A DNA stretch of 35,650 bases from Phycisphaerales bacterium UBA1910 (GCA_002337545.1 DDGE01000037.1:21321-56970); one strand, 5' to 3'. Shown: positions 23,527 through 31,928, counted from the stretch's first letter. Translations and numbers: made by a program. The notes: generated from the sequence alone by a model not told the origin.

Positions 23527-25454
23527 GTTGCGGTTGAATCTTCGTCGTCTTCATTATCGAGAAGGAACGGCCCACCGACAAAGAGCTCGTCCGGATTCAC
23601 AATTGCGATGATTGTATCCCCGCTCGTGGGATCTGCCGGCTTATCGGTTGTCCAAACAACGATCGAGCCACTCGGTTTGACTGTGAAGAGAGGGATGATC
23701 GAAGAGCCGTAGAGTGTCTGGTAACTGGAGTATGTGAACTCATCGGAAATGGTGGTTGCCTTGATCACACCGCCGTGCTCCAAAGAGTTCTCCAGGCCTT
23801 GGTAATCTGCGTCAGCGCGGAACAGCGTGCGCCAACGGCGTTCGGCATGCTGCCCTTCATCTGGTGTCTTCTTCGTTTTCACTGGGTGGATCTGGTAAAG
23901 CTTTGAAGTCTCAAAGTACCCCATGAACCGCTGGAGTGAGAGGGTGTTCACCTCATCGTTGGGCGTGCAAGCGAACACTCGTCCGATTCCCCGCAAATCA
24001 AGATCCGTGATATCTGGTAGCGTCAGGATGTTGTCCTGGATCGCACTCAACCCCTCCATCCGCGCAAGGCGAACATTCGCACGATTCGTGTCAATCATCA
24101 GGACCTTGAAACCACGCTTATGCATAGTGAGTGCGATTGCACGGGCCCATTTCGGAGCACCGACAAAGAGAATGCCCTGCGGGTTTTGATCCGCAATCTT
24201 GAGCATCTTGGCCGCCCATGGCGCAGTGAGTCCGTAGAAGGCGACGGTGCCGATAATGACCGAGAAGGTCAAGGGCACAACCCGATCGGCATCCGGAGTT
24301 CCTAATCCCAGAGAGAAAAGTGATGCCGCAGCTGCCGCAACAATTCCTCTGGGCGCGAGCCAAGCGATAAACATGCGCTCGTTCAAACTCAATCCCGCAC
24401 CGATTGTGGCGATGAATACGGCCGCGGGGCGAGCGATCAGGATCAGCACCGCAAGATATAGCAACACATTGAACCAATCAAGTTGCTGGAGCTGGTCGAT
24501 CTCAAGACGGGCGGAGAGCACGATGAAGAGTGCCCCAATCAGGAGCACGCGCAGGTTTTCCTTGAACTCAAGGATGTGATGGACATCAACCTTTTTCTGG
24601 TTGCCTAGTGCGATCCCCATGACGGTGGTCGCGAGGAGCCCCGATTCGGGCATGATCTCGTTTGACGCGGTAAATGCCCCGACGACGAGCATCAGCGAAA
24701 CGGGGTTCTGGAGATAATCCGGAACCAGGAACCGGTTCATCACCGTTCGAAGAAGAAATGCAGCGAGCAATCCGAACCCAAACCCGGCAACGATCGTCTT
24801 GGCGATCGCGACCAAGACGAACTGCACCTGGCTCGAATCGGCTGCCTGAGCGGCGAGTTCCTGAGACGATTGAGCGGCGATAACCTCGAACACCAGCACC
24901 GCGGCGAGGACACCGATGGGGTCTATTACGATCCCCTCCCACTTCAGGACCAACCCTGAGTCCCCGCTCGGACGGATGTGGTTCAGCAGCGGCCCGACGA
25001 CGGTCGGGCCGGTCACGATGAGGATCGCCCCGAGCAAGATCGCGATTGAACGATCCAGATCGAAGATGTAATAGGCACTCAGCCCCGCAACGATCCAGGT
25101 GACTATTGCACCCACGGAAACGAGCAAGGTCACAGGCTTCCAGGTGCTGCGGAGCTCTTTGAAGTTGAGTGTGAGCCCCCCCTCGTACAAGATCAGACTG
25201 ACCGCGATACCAACTGCTGCGAGGAGCACATCGGATCCGAAGAGTTCATTGGGGTCTAGAGCCAGATTCAGGAAGGCCGTGTCCTTGAGGACGGATCTTG
25301 CAACTGGCCCCGCGAGTATCCCGATCAGAAGAAGGAGGAGGATCGAGGGGACTCGGATCTTCCATGCCAACCATTGGGCACCGACACCGAGTACAAAAAT
25401 CAGCGCGAGGGCAATCCCGACGGCGTGTCCATTTGATGCGGCAAGTGTCAGCAT
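23508..25454 (-). CDS. Cation/proton antiporter (CPA1-like) with C-terminal TrkA-N-like domain
   Basis: A 648-residue integral membrane transporter. Residues 1-405 form about a dozen membrane helices of the sodium/proton-antiporter fold: VPSILLLLLIGILAGP at 36-50, ILYEGGLTL at 88-96, LIVTGPTVVGPLL and EGIVIDPIGVLAAV, in which D178 is the likely ion-binding aspartate. WLAPRGIVAAAAASL is a CPA1 signature. From about 415 a soluble Rossmann-type domain follows (ILFVGAPKWARAIALTMHKRGFKVLMIDTN), similar to TrkA-N but without the full glycine-rich GxGxxG loop, so nucleotide binding is uncertain. The C-terminal region is probably TrkA-C-like. The ATG at 25454 has a CAGGATT site. It is divergent from the flavoprotein gene across a palindrome-rich gap. 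Ion specificity cannot be told. Confidence 0.88.
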   Translation of the reverse strand: MLTLAASNGHAVGIALALIFVLGVGAQWLAWKIRVPSILLLLLIGILAGPVARSVLKDTAFLNLALDPNELFGSDVLLAAVGIAVSLILYEGGLTLNFKELRSTWKPVTLLVSVGAIVTWIVAGLSAYYIFDLDRSIAILLGAILIVTGPTVVGPLLNHIRPSGDSGLVLKWEGIVIDPIGVLAAVLVFEVIAAQSSQELAAQAADSSQVQFVLVAIAKTIVAGFGFGLLAAFLLRTVMNRFLVPDYLQNPVSLMLVVGAFTASNEIMPESGLLATTVMGIALGNQKKVDVHHILEFKENLRVLLIGALFIVLSARLEIDQLQQLDWFNVLLYLAVLILIARPAAVFIATIGAGLSLNERMFIAWLAPRGIVAAAAASLFSLGLGTPDADRVVPLTFSVIIGTVAFYGLTAPWAAKMLKIADQNPQGILFVGAPKWARAIALTMHKRGFKVLMIDTNRANVRLARMEGLSAIQDNILTLPDITDLDLRGIGRVFACTPNDEVNTLSLQRFMGYFETSKLYQIHPVKTKKTPDEGQHAERRWRTLFRADADYQGLENSLEHGGVIKATTISDEFTYSSYQTLYGSSIIPLFTVKPSGSIVVWTTDKPADPTSGDTIIAIVNPDELFVGGPFLLDNEDDEDSTATQDISS

Positions 25455-25477
25455 AATCCTGTCCGTGCGCTCCAGTT

Positions 25478-25495
25478 GCGAGTATCCATACTCGC
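25478..25495. promoter_or_regulatory. Palindrome near the predicted transcription start of the antiporter gene
   Basis: GCGAGTAT, a CC spacer and ATACTCGC form a perfect 8+8 inverted repeat, just inside the predicted transcription start of the antiporter gene. A dimeric-repressor operator or an RNA hairpin at the 5' end of the message are both possible. Confidence 0.5.
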
Positions 25496-25499
25496 GTGT

Positions 25500-25508
25500 A
25501 TTTTAGCA
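25500..25508 (-). promoter_or_regulatory. Candidate extended -10 promoter of the antiporter gene
   Basis: TGCTAAAAT on the minus strand combines a TGN extension with a TAAAAT -10 hexamer (25505-25500). Transcription would begin near 25493, inside the 25478-25495 palindrome. Confidence 0.4.
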
Positions 25509-25530
25509 GATTGTTCGCACGCATACACAG

Positions 25531-25548
25531 ACATTGGGGCCCCAATGT
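25531..25548. promoter_or_regulatory. Perfect 18-bp palindrome in the antiporter/flavoprotein gap
   Basis: ACATTGGGG directly followed by CCCCAATGT, a perfect inverted repeat with no spacer, lies between the two divergent genes. It looks like a binding site for a dimeric regulator that could act in both directions; the protein is unknown. Confidence 0.5.
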
Positions 25549-25605
25549 TTCTCTCATTGACTGAATCGAATGGTCGAGAGAACGCGAAGCAATATGGAGA
25601 CGAGT

Positions 25606-26568
25606 ATGTCTGATCTATACCCAAGTCATCCCGTCACCATCATCGGAGCAGGCCTAAGCGGCCTCGCCTGCGCCAGGTTTCTCCAGGATGCGGGTATTGA
25701 ATCAGTCGTTTTCGATCGGGGGCGACACCCCGGCGGTCGGGTTGCAACAAAGCAGATTGCCCACAAAGAGGACTTGCACCTCTTCAATCATGGCGCTCCC
25801 AAGCTCGACTGCTTCGAACAGGAAACACGAGACTGGCTTGCCCGTTCGGGTTTCGATGCATTAACAAGTTCGGATGAACTCGTTCTTCCACACATGCGTT
25901 CAGTACCGGCACGCCTCGCTGAGGGCATCCGCCTTGAGCGATCTACACATGTCGAACGACTCGTTCAGGACGGAAATCACTGGCGTATCCTCGCGAAACG
26001 CTACAAAGAGTCGGATCTCGTCAGTCAGGTTTCATCACACATCGTCTTCGCATGCCCACCACAGCAAGCGATGCGGGTTCTGAAGGCGAGCTCCTTGCGT
26101 ATCCCTCAAGAACTGGAAGAGATCCACTATGACGCCCAGTGGGTGCTGATGCTTGTCGTGGACCACGCTGACCGAGAAGCACTCCCTCGCTTCCAGGATG
26201 ATCACCCGCTCATTGAATCGCTTGAGTGGTACGAGAATGGGGAAACTGATCAGATCATCGTGCGCATGCGACCAGATGAGTCAACCAACCATTACGATAC
26301 GGATCCTGAAGAGATCAAGGATCTCATGATTCGCCAGATTCATGATGCCCTTGATGGTTGGGTTGCCCCAAATGCGATCCAGGCTTCTGCGGTTCATCGC
26401 TGGGGGCTCGCACGGGCTCGTCAGCACATTGCACAATCCTGCATCACCTGTCAGAAAGACCACATCAGTTATGCTGGTGATCATTTTGGTGGGCCAGATG
26501 GGACTTGGAAAGATGCTGATGCAGCGATCTTGAGCGGGCTGCATTGTGCACGATCGATCATCGCATGA
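25606..26568 (+). CDS. Renalase-like FAD-dependent amine oxidase-fold protein
   Basis: A 320-residue flavoprotein with an N-terminal Rossmann FAD-binding site, VTIIGAGLSGLACARFLQ at 10-26 followed by E32 and the GRHPGGRVAT segment at 39-48 that marks the renalase/amine-oxidase group. Near the C-terminus, ISYAGDHFGGPDG and the helix AAILSGLHCARSI form the second FAD-binding part. The overall length and the GGR motif fit bacterial renalase-like NAD(P)-binding proteins, which oxidise abnormal dihydronicotinamides, but substrate is not proven. The start at 25606 has a GGAG site seven bases upstream; earlier ATG codons at 25570 and 25594 are less suited. A terminator hairpin begins right after its stop. 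It is divergent from the antiporter gene. Confidence 0.84.
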   Translation: MSDLYPSHPVTIIGAGLSGLACARFLQDAGIESVVFDRGRHPGGRVATKQIAHKEDLHLFNHGAPKLDCFEQETRDWLARSGFDALTSSDELVLPHMRSVPARLAEGIRLERSTHVERLVQDGNHWRILAKRYKESDLVSQVSSHIVFACPPQQAMRVLKASSLRIPQELEEIHYDAQWVLMLVVDHADREALPRFQDDHPLIESLEWYENGETDQIIVRMRPDESTNHYDTDPEEIKDLMIRQIHDALDGWVAPNAIQASAVHRWGLARARQHIAQSCITCQKDHISYAGDHFGGPDGTWKDADAAILSGLHCARSIIA

Positions 26569-26594
26569 AAAAACCTCAGCAAATGCTGAGGTTT
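26569..26594 (-). terminator. Rho-independent terminator of tRNA-Asp (possibly bidirectional)
   Basis: AAACCTCAGC (26571-26580), loop AAAT and GCTGAGGTTT (26585-26594) form a perfect 10-bp stem. On the minus strand it is followed by six T residues. It also lies directly after the stop of the plus-strand flavoprotein gene. Confidence 0.85.
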
Positions 26595-26597
26595 AAA

Positions 26598-26671
26598 CGA
26601 GGCGGACGGGACTCGAACCCGCAACCTCCGGCGTGACAGGCCGGGGCTCTAACCAATTGAGCTACCGCCCC
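26598..26671 (-). tRNA. tRNA-Asp (anticodon GTC)
   Basis: The 74-base cloverleaf reads on the minus strand from GGGGCGGTAGCTCAATTGG. The acceptor stem GGGGCGG pairs with CCGCCTC with one G-U pair, the anticodon stem CCGGC/GCCGG encloses the loop CTGTCAC with anticodon GTC (26635-26637), and the T-arm GCGGGTTCGAGTCCCGT is standard. The discriminator base is G, as expected for tRNA-Asp. The 3' CCA is not encoded (the next bases are TTTAAAC), so it must be added after transcription. Confidence 0.96.
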
Positions 26672-26716
26672 TGGTAGCAACTCGGTAAGCTCTTTCGAGC
26701 GGTTCCGAGAGAGACG

Positions 26717-26744
26717 ATGGTATTCCAAGTCTCGTTTTAGTCAA
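26717..26744 (-). promoter_or_regulatory. Candidate promoter of tRNA-Asp
   Basis: On the minus strand TTGACT (26744-26739), a 16-base spacer and TACCAT (26722-26717) give a transcription start about 40 bases before the tRNA. Confidence 0.45.
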
Positions 26745-26814
26745 GCGAAGTGCAGAAGCAAATCGCATTGTTCGTACAGAAAACCGGGTTTCCTCGAACT
26801 ATCGGGCACACAGA

Positions 26815-27021
26815 TCAGCTATCCGAGTTGAGTTGGATTCGATCAGGGTCTTGGATATTGAACGGCATGCCATCGGGTGCGACCTTGCTGCCTGCGACCC
26901 AGAGCATGCCAACTGCGACCCCCATGGCTACGACGCCGAGGAAGATCAGGGCGGTGTATACATCTGGCCCTGCGTTGCGCTGCTGACGCCCACCGGGCAT
27001 TTGCATTCCAAACTGACTCAT
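26815..27021 (-). CDS. Small single-pass membrane protein of unknown function
   Basis: A 68-residue protein with a polar, Gln- and Gly-rich N-terminus (MSQFGMQMPGGRQQRN), one membrane helix at about 22-44 (VYTALIFLGVVAMGVAVGMLWVAG), and a short polar tail with APDGMPFNIQDPD. A strong AAGGAG site seven bases before the ATG supports translation. It lies 28 bases after the coiled-coil membrane protein gene on the same strand, so the two are almost surely one operon and may work together at the membrane. I do not know the function. The impression that similar pairs occur in other planctomycetes is from memory and should be tested. Confidence 0.78.
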   Translation of the reverse strand: MSQFGMQMPGGRQQRNAGPDVYTALIFLGVVAMGVAVGMLWVAGSKVAPDGMPFNIQDPDRIQLNSDS

Positions 27022-27049
27022 TGGAGTGCTCCTTTCCTAGGAGGTGGGT

Positions 27050-27910
27050 TTAGCTGCCGAGACGGGAGAGAACCTGATCGCCCTCGCGGATGGACTGGTT
27101 GTCCTTAACGAACGCGATACGGCCGACTGCGTGGTTGAGATCCACGGATTCGATGATCATGTCACCGAGGTACATGGTGTTATCTCGAATGATGTAGAGG
27201 CGTGTGTTTGCACGAACCCGATCGTTGCTTCCCAAGTTGATGCGAACACGGGTGTATCCGGTGTTTGGATCATTCATGACCTCGTCAATACTTCCGCGAA
27301 CGAGCTGTGTCATCTCGGTGACTGTGCCACTGTTGCGGTTATTGCTCGACGCAACCGAAGTCCCTGAAGATTCTCGCTGGAACTCAGCGATCTGCTCTTG
27401 GAGTGAACGCTTGACCTGCTCATACACGATGACCTGGCTCTCCAGATCAGAAATGGCTTTTTCAAGGTCAATCTTTTCATCACGGAAAGCGAGTTCGCCG
27501 TCGCGGAGTCGGTCGTTCTCGTTCTTGTACTCGTCGATGATGCGTGCCTGCGTTTCCGTCGTCACGCCGAGCTGGGCGATTTTCGCCGAGATCGACTCTC
27601 GAGCAGCTTCTGCTTGACGGAGCTTGATGCGAAGATCTGATGTCGCGGCTTCAAGTCGGCGGGTGTCCGCATTGCGGCTCGCGAGTTCATCGCGTGCAGC
27701 GGCGAGGTCTTCCTGAAGAGCCGCCTGAGCTTGCCCGTGAGTTGCTCGCTGTGCCGCCAGCTCGTTTTCAGCTGAAATCTTGGCGGCCTGCATGTCGCGA
27801 TAATCCGCGGTCACGCGATCCACATTAACTGAGTACGCAATGGCAAGGGAAGCCATCATGATGCTCAGCACGGCGGCGATGAGTACGAAAACCTTGGTCA
27901 GAATGTGCAC
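27050..27910 (-). CDS. Membrane-anchored coiled-coil protein of unknown function
   Basis: A 286-residue protein with one N-terminal membrane helix (about 4-26, LTKVFVLIAAVLSIMMASLAIAY), a long coiled coil of roughly 35-190 rich in A, E, Q and R, a Ser/Asn-rich linker (SSGTSVASSNNRNSG), and a C-terminal domain of about 85 residues with beta-like strands (TRVRINLGSNDRV, RLYIIRDNTMYLGDMIIES, VGRIAFVKD and REGDQVLS). That end recalls the small beta domains of MreC-like or cell-envelope coiled-coil proteins, but I cannot name the family. The protein would span the periplasm with the coil outside. The start is a GTG at 27910 with a GAGGAG site six bases away. It leads the two-gene operon with the small membrane protein. 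Confidence 0.82.
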   Translation of the reverse strand: MHILTKVFVLIAAVLSIMMASLAIAYSVNVDRVTADYRDMQAAKISAENELAAQRATHGQAQAALQEDLAAARDELASRNADTRRLEAATSDLRIKLRQAEAARESISAKIAQLGVTTETQARIIDEYKNENDRLRDGELAFRDEKIDLEKAISDLESQVIVYEQVKRSLQEQIAEFQRESSGTSVASSNNRNSGTVTEMTQLVRGSIDEVMNDPNTGYTRVRINLGSNDRVRANTRLYIIRDNTMYLGDMIIESVDLNHAVGRIAFVKDNQSIREGDQVLSRLGS

Positions 27911-27998
27911 GATCAGCTCCTCGATTCCAAGCTGGTTTGGTCCTGTGTGACTTCTTGATCACCCCTGCTGGCCTTGGACAGCAGGAAATGGGGTTTCA

Positions 27999-28007
27999 AG
28001 TGTAGCA
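27999..28007 (-). promoter_or_regulatory. Candidate extended -10 promoter of the coiled-coil operon
   Basis: TGCTACACT on the minus strand (-10 hexamer at 28004-27999) gives a leader of about 80 bases. The same nine bases occur at 32703-32711. A 7-bp hairpin, CCTGCTG with CAGCAGG (27964-27985), lies in the leader. The rest of the 27911-28162 gap shows nothing else. Confidence 0.38.
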
Positions 28008-28162
28008 GGGATGTCCGCTCAGGTGTGGATGACACGATCGATCAATTCACACTCAATTGGCCTGCATTCAACAACCCCCGAGACCCGGGGAGGACAAACC
28101 ATACGCGATGCGGGCTCGCTCGGATCCAAACTGTCCAGAACGAGAGGGATGAAAGCACGAAT

Positions 28163-29260
28163 TCAGTGACTCTGGGCAAACTGCCGCTGTGTGTAATCCA
28201 CAATTCCACCCGCAGCGGCGACCCGAACGAGCCCCGAAGGATCATTCATCATGAACATCTCCAGATGCCCGAGATTTGTTTGGGCATCTGTTTGGCCGAG
28301 TACGGACGCCGCCTGTGCACGCACCGCATCGACATCCGAGTCAATATATTCCATCGCGACGAATGCCCCTTCACGGTGCCCCATTTGTGCCAGACTCTGC
28401 GCTACCCCGAGGCGTACTTCGGCGGGCATGGGGGTATCCGATTCGGGATCTGAGAGAAAGATGAGCTGGTCGATGGAGCTCTCATCACGGACCTGCCCAA
28501 TTATCTGTACAGCGAGAGCTGTCGCTTCGAGTTCGTCTACACGGGATGGATAGAGGGCTGCACGGATGGTGTCGATGCTTTCGGTGCTCCCCAGCTTGTA
28601 CATCGCTTCGGCAATCTGGAGACGGAAAATTCGGCGTTCGATCGGTGAGGCATTGGGCACAGGGGTCATGAGTCCCTGTTTGAGAAGTTGGATCGCAGAT
28701 GGCTCTCCGAGTTCGCCGAGGACAAAGGCTGCCTGGGCGCGTACGCGGGGATTGGAGTCTTCCAGGAGCATTCGCGAGAGTTCCGTGATGTCTGTGTCCT
28801 CACCGAATCTGGAAAGCGCGAACATGGCCGAGGCCCGTACGAAGGGGGACTCATCCGAAAGTAGGCCACGGATGGAAGGAGCGAGCGAGGCAAGATTTCG
28901 CTTTCCAGCGACCATGGCAGCGACGGATCGAACGCCAGGATTAGGGTCATTGAGCGACAACGCGACAATGGGTTCGACCCGATTTGTCACCGGGCTCAAC
29001 GCCTCGATCGCATTCGCACGAATCTGGGGATTCAGACTTGATGTCATCTCAATCAGTTGATTGATCGCGGCATCGCGGAGTTCCGAAGAATCTGCGACAT
29101 GCACGACCCGTTGGGTGCCATCTTCGTCAGTGAAGATGACTTGCTTGGGGCCGTCTGGGCGAATCTCCGCCCCACACCCTGTGAGTGCAGCGGGAATCAA
29201 GGCAGTACAAGTCATAACGATAAATGATTGATATCTCAATGAAATACCCCTTCGTGGCAT
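28163..29260 (-). CDS. HEAT-repeat lipoprotein
   Basis: A 365-residue secreted lipoprotein. The N-terminus has a basic start, a hydrophobic stretch and the lipobox LTGC at about 26-29 (the cysteine then followed by GAE), so it should be lipid-anchored. From about residue 60 to the end the sequence is a chain of HEAT-like helical repeats of 30-40 residues with repeating elements such as DPNPGVRSVAAMVAGK, DESPFVRASAMFALSRFGE, DSNPRVRAQAAFVLGELGE and VDAVRAQAASVLGQTD. Such repeats usually serve as protein-binding scaffolds; the partner is not known. It begins 18 bases after the stop of lnt, whose product acylates lipoproteins, so co-transcription is likely. Function beyond scaffolding is not inferred. 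Confidence 0.85.
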   Translation of the reverse strand: MPRRGISLRYQSFIVMTCTALIPAALTGCGAEIRPDGPKQVIFTDEDGTQRVVHVADSSELRDAAINQLIEMTSSLNPQIRANAIEALSPVTNRVEPIVALSLNDPNPGVRSVAAMVAGKRNLASLAPSIRGLLSDESPFVRASAMFALSRFGEDTDITELSRMLLEDSNPRVRAQAAFVLGELGEPSAIQLLKQGLMTPVPNASPIERRIFRLQIAEAMYKLGSTESIDTIRAALYPSRVDELEATALAVQIIGQVRDESSIDQLIFLSDPESDTPMPAEVRLGVAQSLAQMGHREGAFVAMEYIDSDVDAVRAQAASVLGQTDAQTNLGHLEMFMMNDPSGLVRVAAAGGIVDYTQRQFAQSH

Positions 29261-29278
29261 GGATTCACTTCGATGGTA

Positions 29279-31045
29279 TCAGTGATCCGAGTTGCTCATC
29301 GGCTGTACGCTCTGGCCTGATCCAAAGATCGCGCATGCTCCCCAAGCAACGCTAGCAAGCAAACACATCCACCCGAACAGGTCACCGATATAGGCGAACG
29401 GGGTCAGACCAATGCCCAAGTCGACCTGCCCGATGATATAGCCCTCCTTCGGATCCACTCCGATGGGCTTGACGGACTGTTCGATGACTTGGCCGCGATG
29501 ATCGATAACGGCGGAAATTCCCGTGTTTGCGCTCCTGATCATGGGGGTCGCGAGTTCAATGCACCGCCAACGCGCGTTTTGCAGATGAGCTTCTCGCCCC
29601 CCTTGCGATGACCCAAACCACCCATCATTCGTGATATTGATCATCACTCCGGCGTGTCGCTCACGCCCACGGGCTACGAGAGATCGGCAGACGCTCGAAA
29701 CTGTCGCTTCGAAACAGATCGGTGTGGCGATCGATACCGTTTCACCATCCACATCATGCATCGGAACGCTCAGGTTACGGGGAGCAAGGCCCGGATCGAG
29801 CGCGAACTCCATCCCCTGGGCACCGAGGGATAGCAGTGCCTGCTCGACCGCCTGAGAGCGTGATATCAATGGCATGACCTCCCCGAAGGGGGTGAGGTGG
29901 AGCTTGTCGTACCAGTGGTCAGCCACACGCCCGTCTTTGATCACAAACGCACTGTTGTACATCGCATCGCGTTTGTATTCGATCCCTTCACCCTCATCAA
30001 CAATCCTGAGATTGTCGTAGGCAACGGAGCCGACGATCAGCGGAACAGCGATCGCCTCCTGCATCACAAGAATTTGATCGACGATGTCTGTTGCACGGAT
30101 CCGAGCCGGAACTTCCAAATCGGGCACATCATTCTGATCTCTGGGCGTCATATTCCAAGCGAGATTTTCGCGTCGCTCGGTCTCGAGGGAGACCGGATCG
30201 AGCGTCCAGCCGGGCACGAATCCCTCGGGCCAGATGATCGCGTCGAGTGGGAGCGGATTCGTCTCATCCCGATATGCGGCGATCGTAAGTTCGCGGAGAG
30301 TCAGCCAGTCCCTATATCGCTGACGGACGGTCCAATCAGCCCGATTATCCTGCGGGACATTCGGCTGGATTGTTGCGAACCTAAACCTTGGGGTGCCGAG
30401 ATCCTTCGGTGGGATGAGCAGCAGCCCCATGAGCACCCAGGCCGCAAATATGCCTGCTGCCGCGAAACCAGCTCGCTTGCGTCGTTGATGATTCCGATCT
30501 CGTAAAGCGAGTACAAGCAGGAGGGCGTAGGTCGCGGTCAAGTAGGAGACAAAGTACACCCCGGCGATCGAGGCGGGCATGGCGAGCACGGATGCGGGTG
30601 ATTCGATCATCGGATGGGCGAGCAGGTACCATGGGTACCCCGTCGCGAAGACGCTGCCACGAAAGAACTCCACCCCGACCCAAACGAGTGGAAGCAGGAG
30701 GACCTCGCGTCCGAACCGCTCAACAACTCTCGCGGCGAGCCATACGAACACCATTGTCCAAAGACTGAGAACGATGACAAGGGGAATGAGCCCGAGGGTG
30801 GATACATCTTTGACCCACCAGTGCAACCAGAGCCAGCACGGCGCCGAGCCGATCGCACACCAGAACGCGGCTCTCGACGGTCGGCCCCTCGGGTCTCTGG
30901 CTAAGGCAAAGAGAGGAATGGGAGCAAGAAAAGCCATCCACCAGAAGGAGATCGGAGGAAACGCGAGCATCATACAGAAGGCATAAAGCACTCCGTGTAT
31001 CAACGCTCTCGTTCTCACAGATTGATGCGGGCGTTCCTGCGACAT
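29279..31045 (-). CDS. lnt: Apolipoprotein N-acyltransferase Lnt
   Basis: Lnt adds the third acyl chain to the N-terminal cysteine of lipoproteins in the inner membrane. The 588-residue protein has an N-terminal block of about seven membrane helices (to about 212), a periplasmic nitrilase-like domain and a final membrane helix (about 555-575). The catalytic triad is seen as E274 in IIWPEG, K381 in YDKLHLTPFGE and C444 in PICFEA. It is longer than E. coli Lnt (512) because of insertions in the nitrilase domain near 285-325. The ATG at 31045 lies 40 bases after the accD stop, and the HEAT lipoprotein gene follows, so accD, lnt and this gene probably form one operon. The triad is intact, so the enzyme should be active. 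Confidence 0.93.
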   Translation of the reverse strand: MSQERPHQSVRTRALIHGVLYAFCMMLAFPPISFWWMAFLAPIPLFALARDPRGRPSRAAFWCAIGSAPCWLWLHWWVKDVSTLGLIPLVIVLSLWTMVFVWLAARVVERFGREVLLLPLVWVGVEFFRGSVFATGYPWYLLAHPMIESPASVLAMPASIAGVYFVSYLTATYALLLVLALRDRNHQRRKRAGFAAAGIFAAWVLMGLLLIPPKDLGTPRFRFATIQPNVPQDNRADWTVRQRYRDWLTLRELTIAAYRDETNPLPLDAIIWPEGFVPGWTLDPVSLETERRENLAWNMTPRDQNDVPDLEVPARIRATDIVDQILVMQEAIAVPLIVGSVAYDNLRIVDEGEGIEYKRDAMYNSAFVIKDGRVADHWYDKLHLTPFGEVMPLISRSQAVEQALLSLGAQGMEFALDPGLAPRNLSVPMHDVDGETVSIATPICFEATVSSVCRSLVARGRERHAGVMINITNDGWFGSSQGGREAHLQNARWRCIELATPMIRSANTGISAVIDHRGQVIEQSVKPIGVDPKEGYIIGQVDLGIGLTPFAYIGDLFGWMCLLASVAWGACAIFGSGQSVQPMSNSDH

Positions 31046-31085
31046 CGATATCTGAACAGCCCCTCGAAGTATGGATGGCCCGGGA

Positions 31086-31928
31086 TTACTTGCCCGCGTA
31101 ATCGATCAGGCGTGCGAGTTCGGAGCGAAGCTCGTGGCGATGCACAACTCGATCGATCATCCCGCGTTCTCGAAGAAACTCGGAGCGCTGAAAACCTTCG
31201 GGCAGGTCTTGACGGATGGTTTGCTTGATCACTCGTGGGCCGGCAAATCCGATGAGTGCCTTGGGTTCGGCGATATTGAAATCGCCGAGCATCGCGAAGG
31301 ATGCGGTCACCCCACCTGTGGTTGGATCAGTCAGTACCGAGATGAACAGCCCGCCCGCATCGTCGTGGCGTGCAAGGGCAGCGGAGGTTTTGGCCATCTG
31401 CATCAGGCTTAGGGCGGCCTCTTGCATTCGAGCGCCACCAGAGCACGAGACGATGATGATTGGAAGGTTTTCTCTCGTCGCCTCTTCAATCGCGCGAGTG
31501 ATTTTTTCGCCGGCAACGGACCCCATCGATCCCATCATAAAAGTGAGATCGAGACAGGCGATCATTGTCGGGCGTCCCTTAATGAAACACTTGCCCGCTT
31601 GGCACCCTTCGGTCTCGCCGGTCTTGATCTGCTCGCGTTTGATCCGCTCGGGGTAGGACTTGAGGTCTGTGAAGTTCAGCGGATCCTTGGCTCGCAACTC
31701 GGTGAACATGGGAACAAATGTATCAGGGTCGGCGAGCTGCTCGATCCGGGTCCGTGCTGATATGCGGTAGTGATGATCACACTCGGGACAGACATGGAGA
31801 TTGGATTCCATCTGTCGGCGATAGATCATCTGTGCACAAGATGGGCATCGGAGCCAGAGCCCTTCAGGTACGGATCTTCGTCCATCTTGCTTAAGCTCAT
31901 TCCAGTTGCGAGTGGCGGTCTGAGACAT
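31086..31928 (-). CDS. accD: Acetyl-CoA carboxylase carboxyltransferase subunit beta AccD
   Basis: AccD is the beta subunit of the carboxyltransferase that makes malonyl-CoA, the first step of fatty acid synthesis. The 280-residue protein has the N-terminal zinc ribbon (CPSC at 28-31 and CPEC at 47-50) and the crotonase-like domain with SCSGGARMQEAALSLMQMAKTS, LTDPTTGGVTASFAMLGD and IAEPKALIGFAGPRVI. The start at 31928 is favoured over 31952 because of a GGGAG site a few bases upstream. The alpha subunit gene accA is not in the window. The gene is upstream of lnt. It follows the histidine-phosphatase-like gene by 62 bases, so they may share a transcript. Confidence 0.95.
   Translation of the reverse strand: MSQTATRNWNELKQDGRRSVPEGLWLRCPSCAQMIYRRQMESNLHVCPECDHHYRISARTRIEQLADPDTFVPMFTELRAKDPLNFTDLKSYPERIKREQIKTGETEGCQAGKCFIKGRPTMIACLDLTFMMGSMGSVAGEKITRAIEEATRENLPIIIVSCSGGARMQEAALSLMQMAKTSAALARHDDAGGLFISVLTDPTTGGVTASFAMLGDFNIAEPKALIGFAGPRVIKQTIRQDLPEGFQRSEFLRERGMIDRVVHRHELRSELARLIDYAGK

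Noticed and set aside
26740..26814. Short inverted repeat AAACC-G-GGTTT near 26780 as terminator of the small membrane protein gene
   Set aside because: The stem is only five base pairs with a one-base loop and has no T tract.
27974..28453. Open frame of 159 residues on the plus strand
   Set aside because: Overlaps the 3' end of the HEAT lipoprotein gene and an intergenic region; composition has no domain features and there is no ribosome site.
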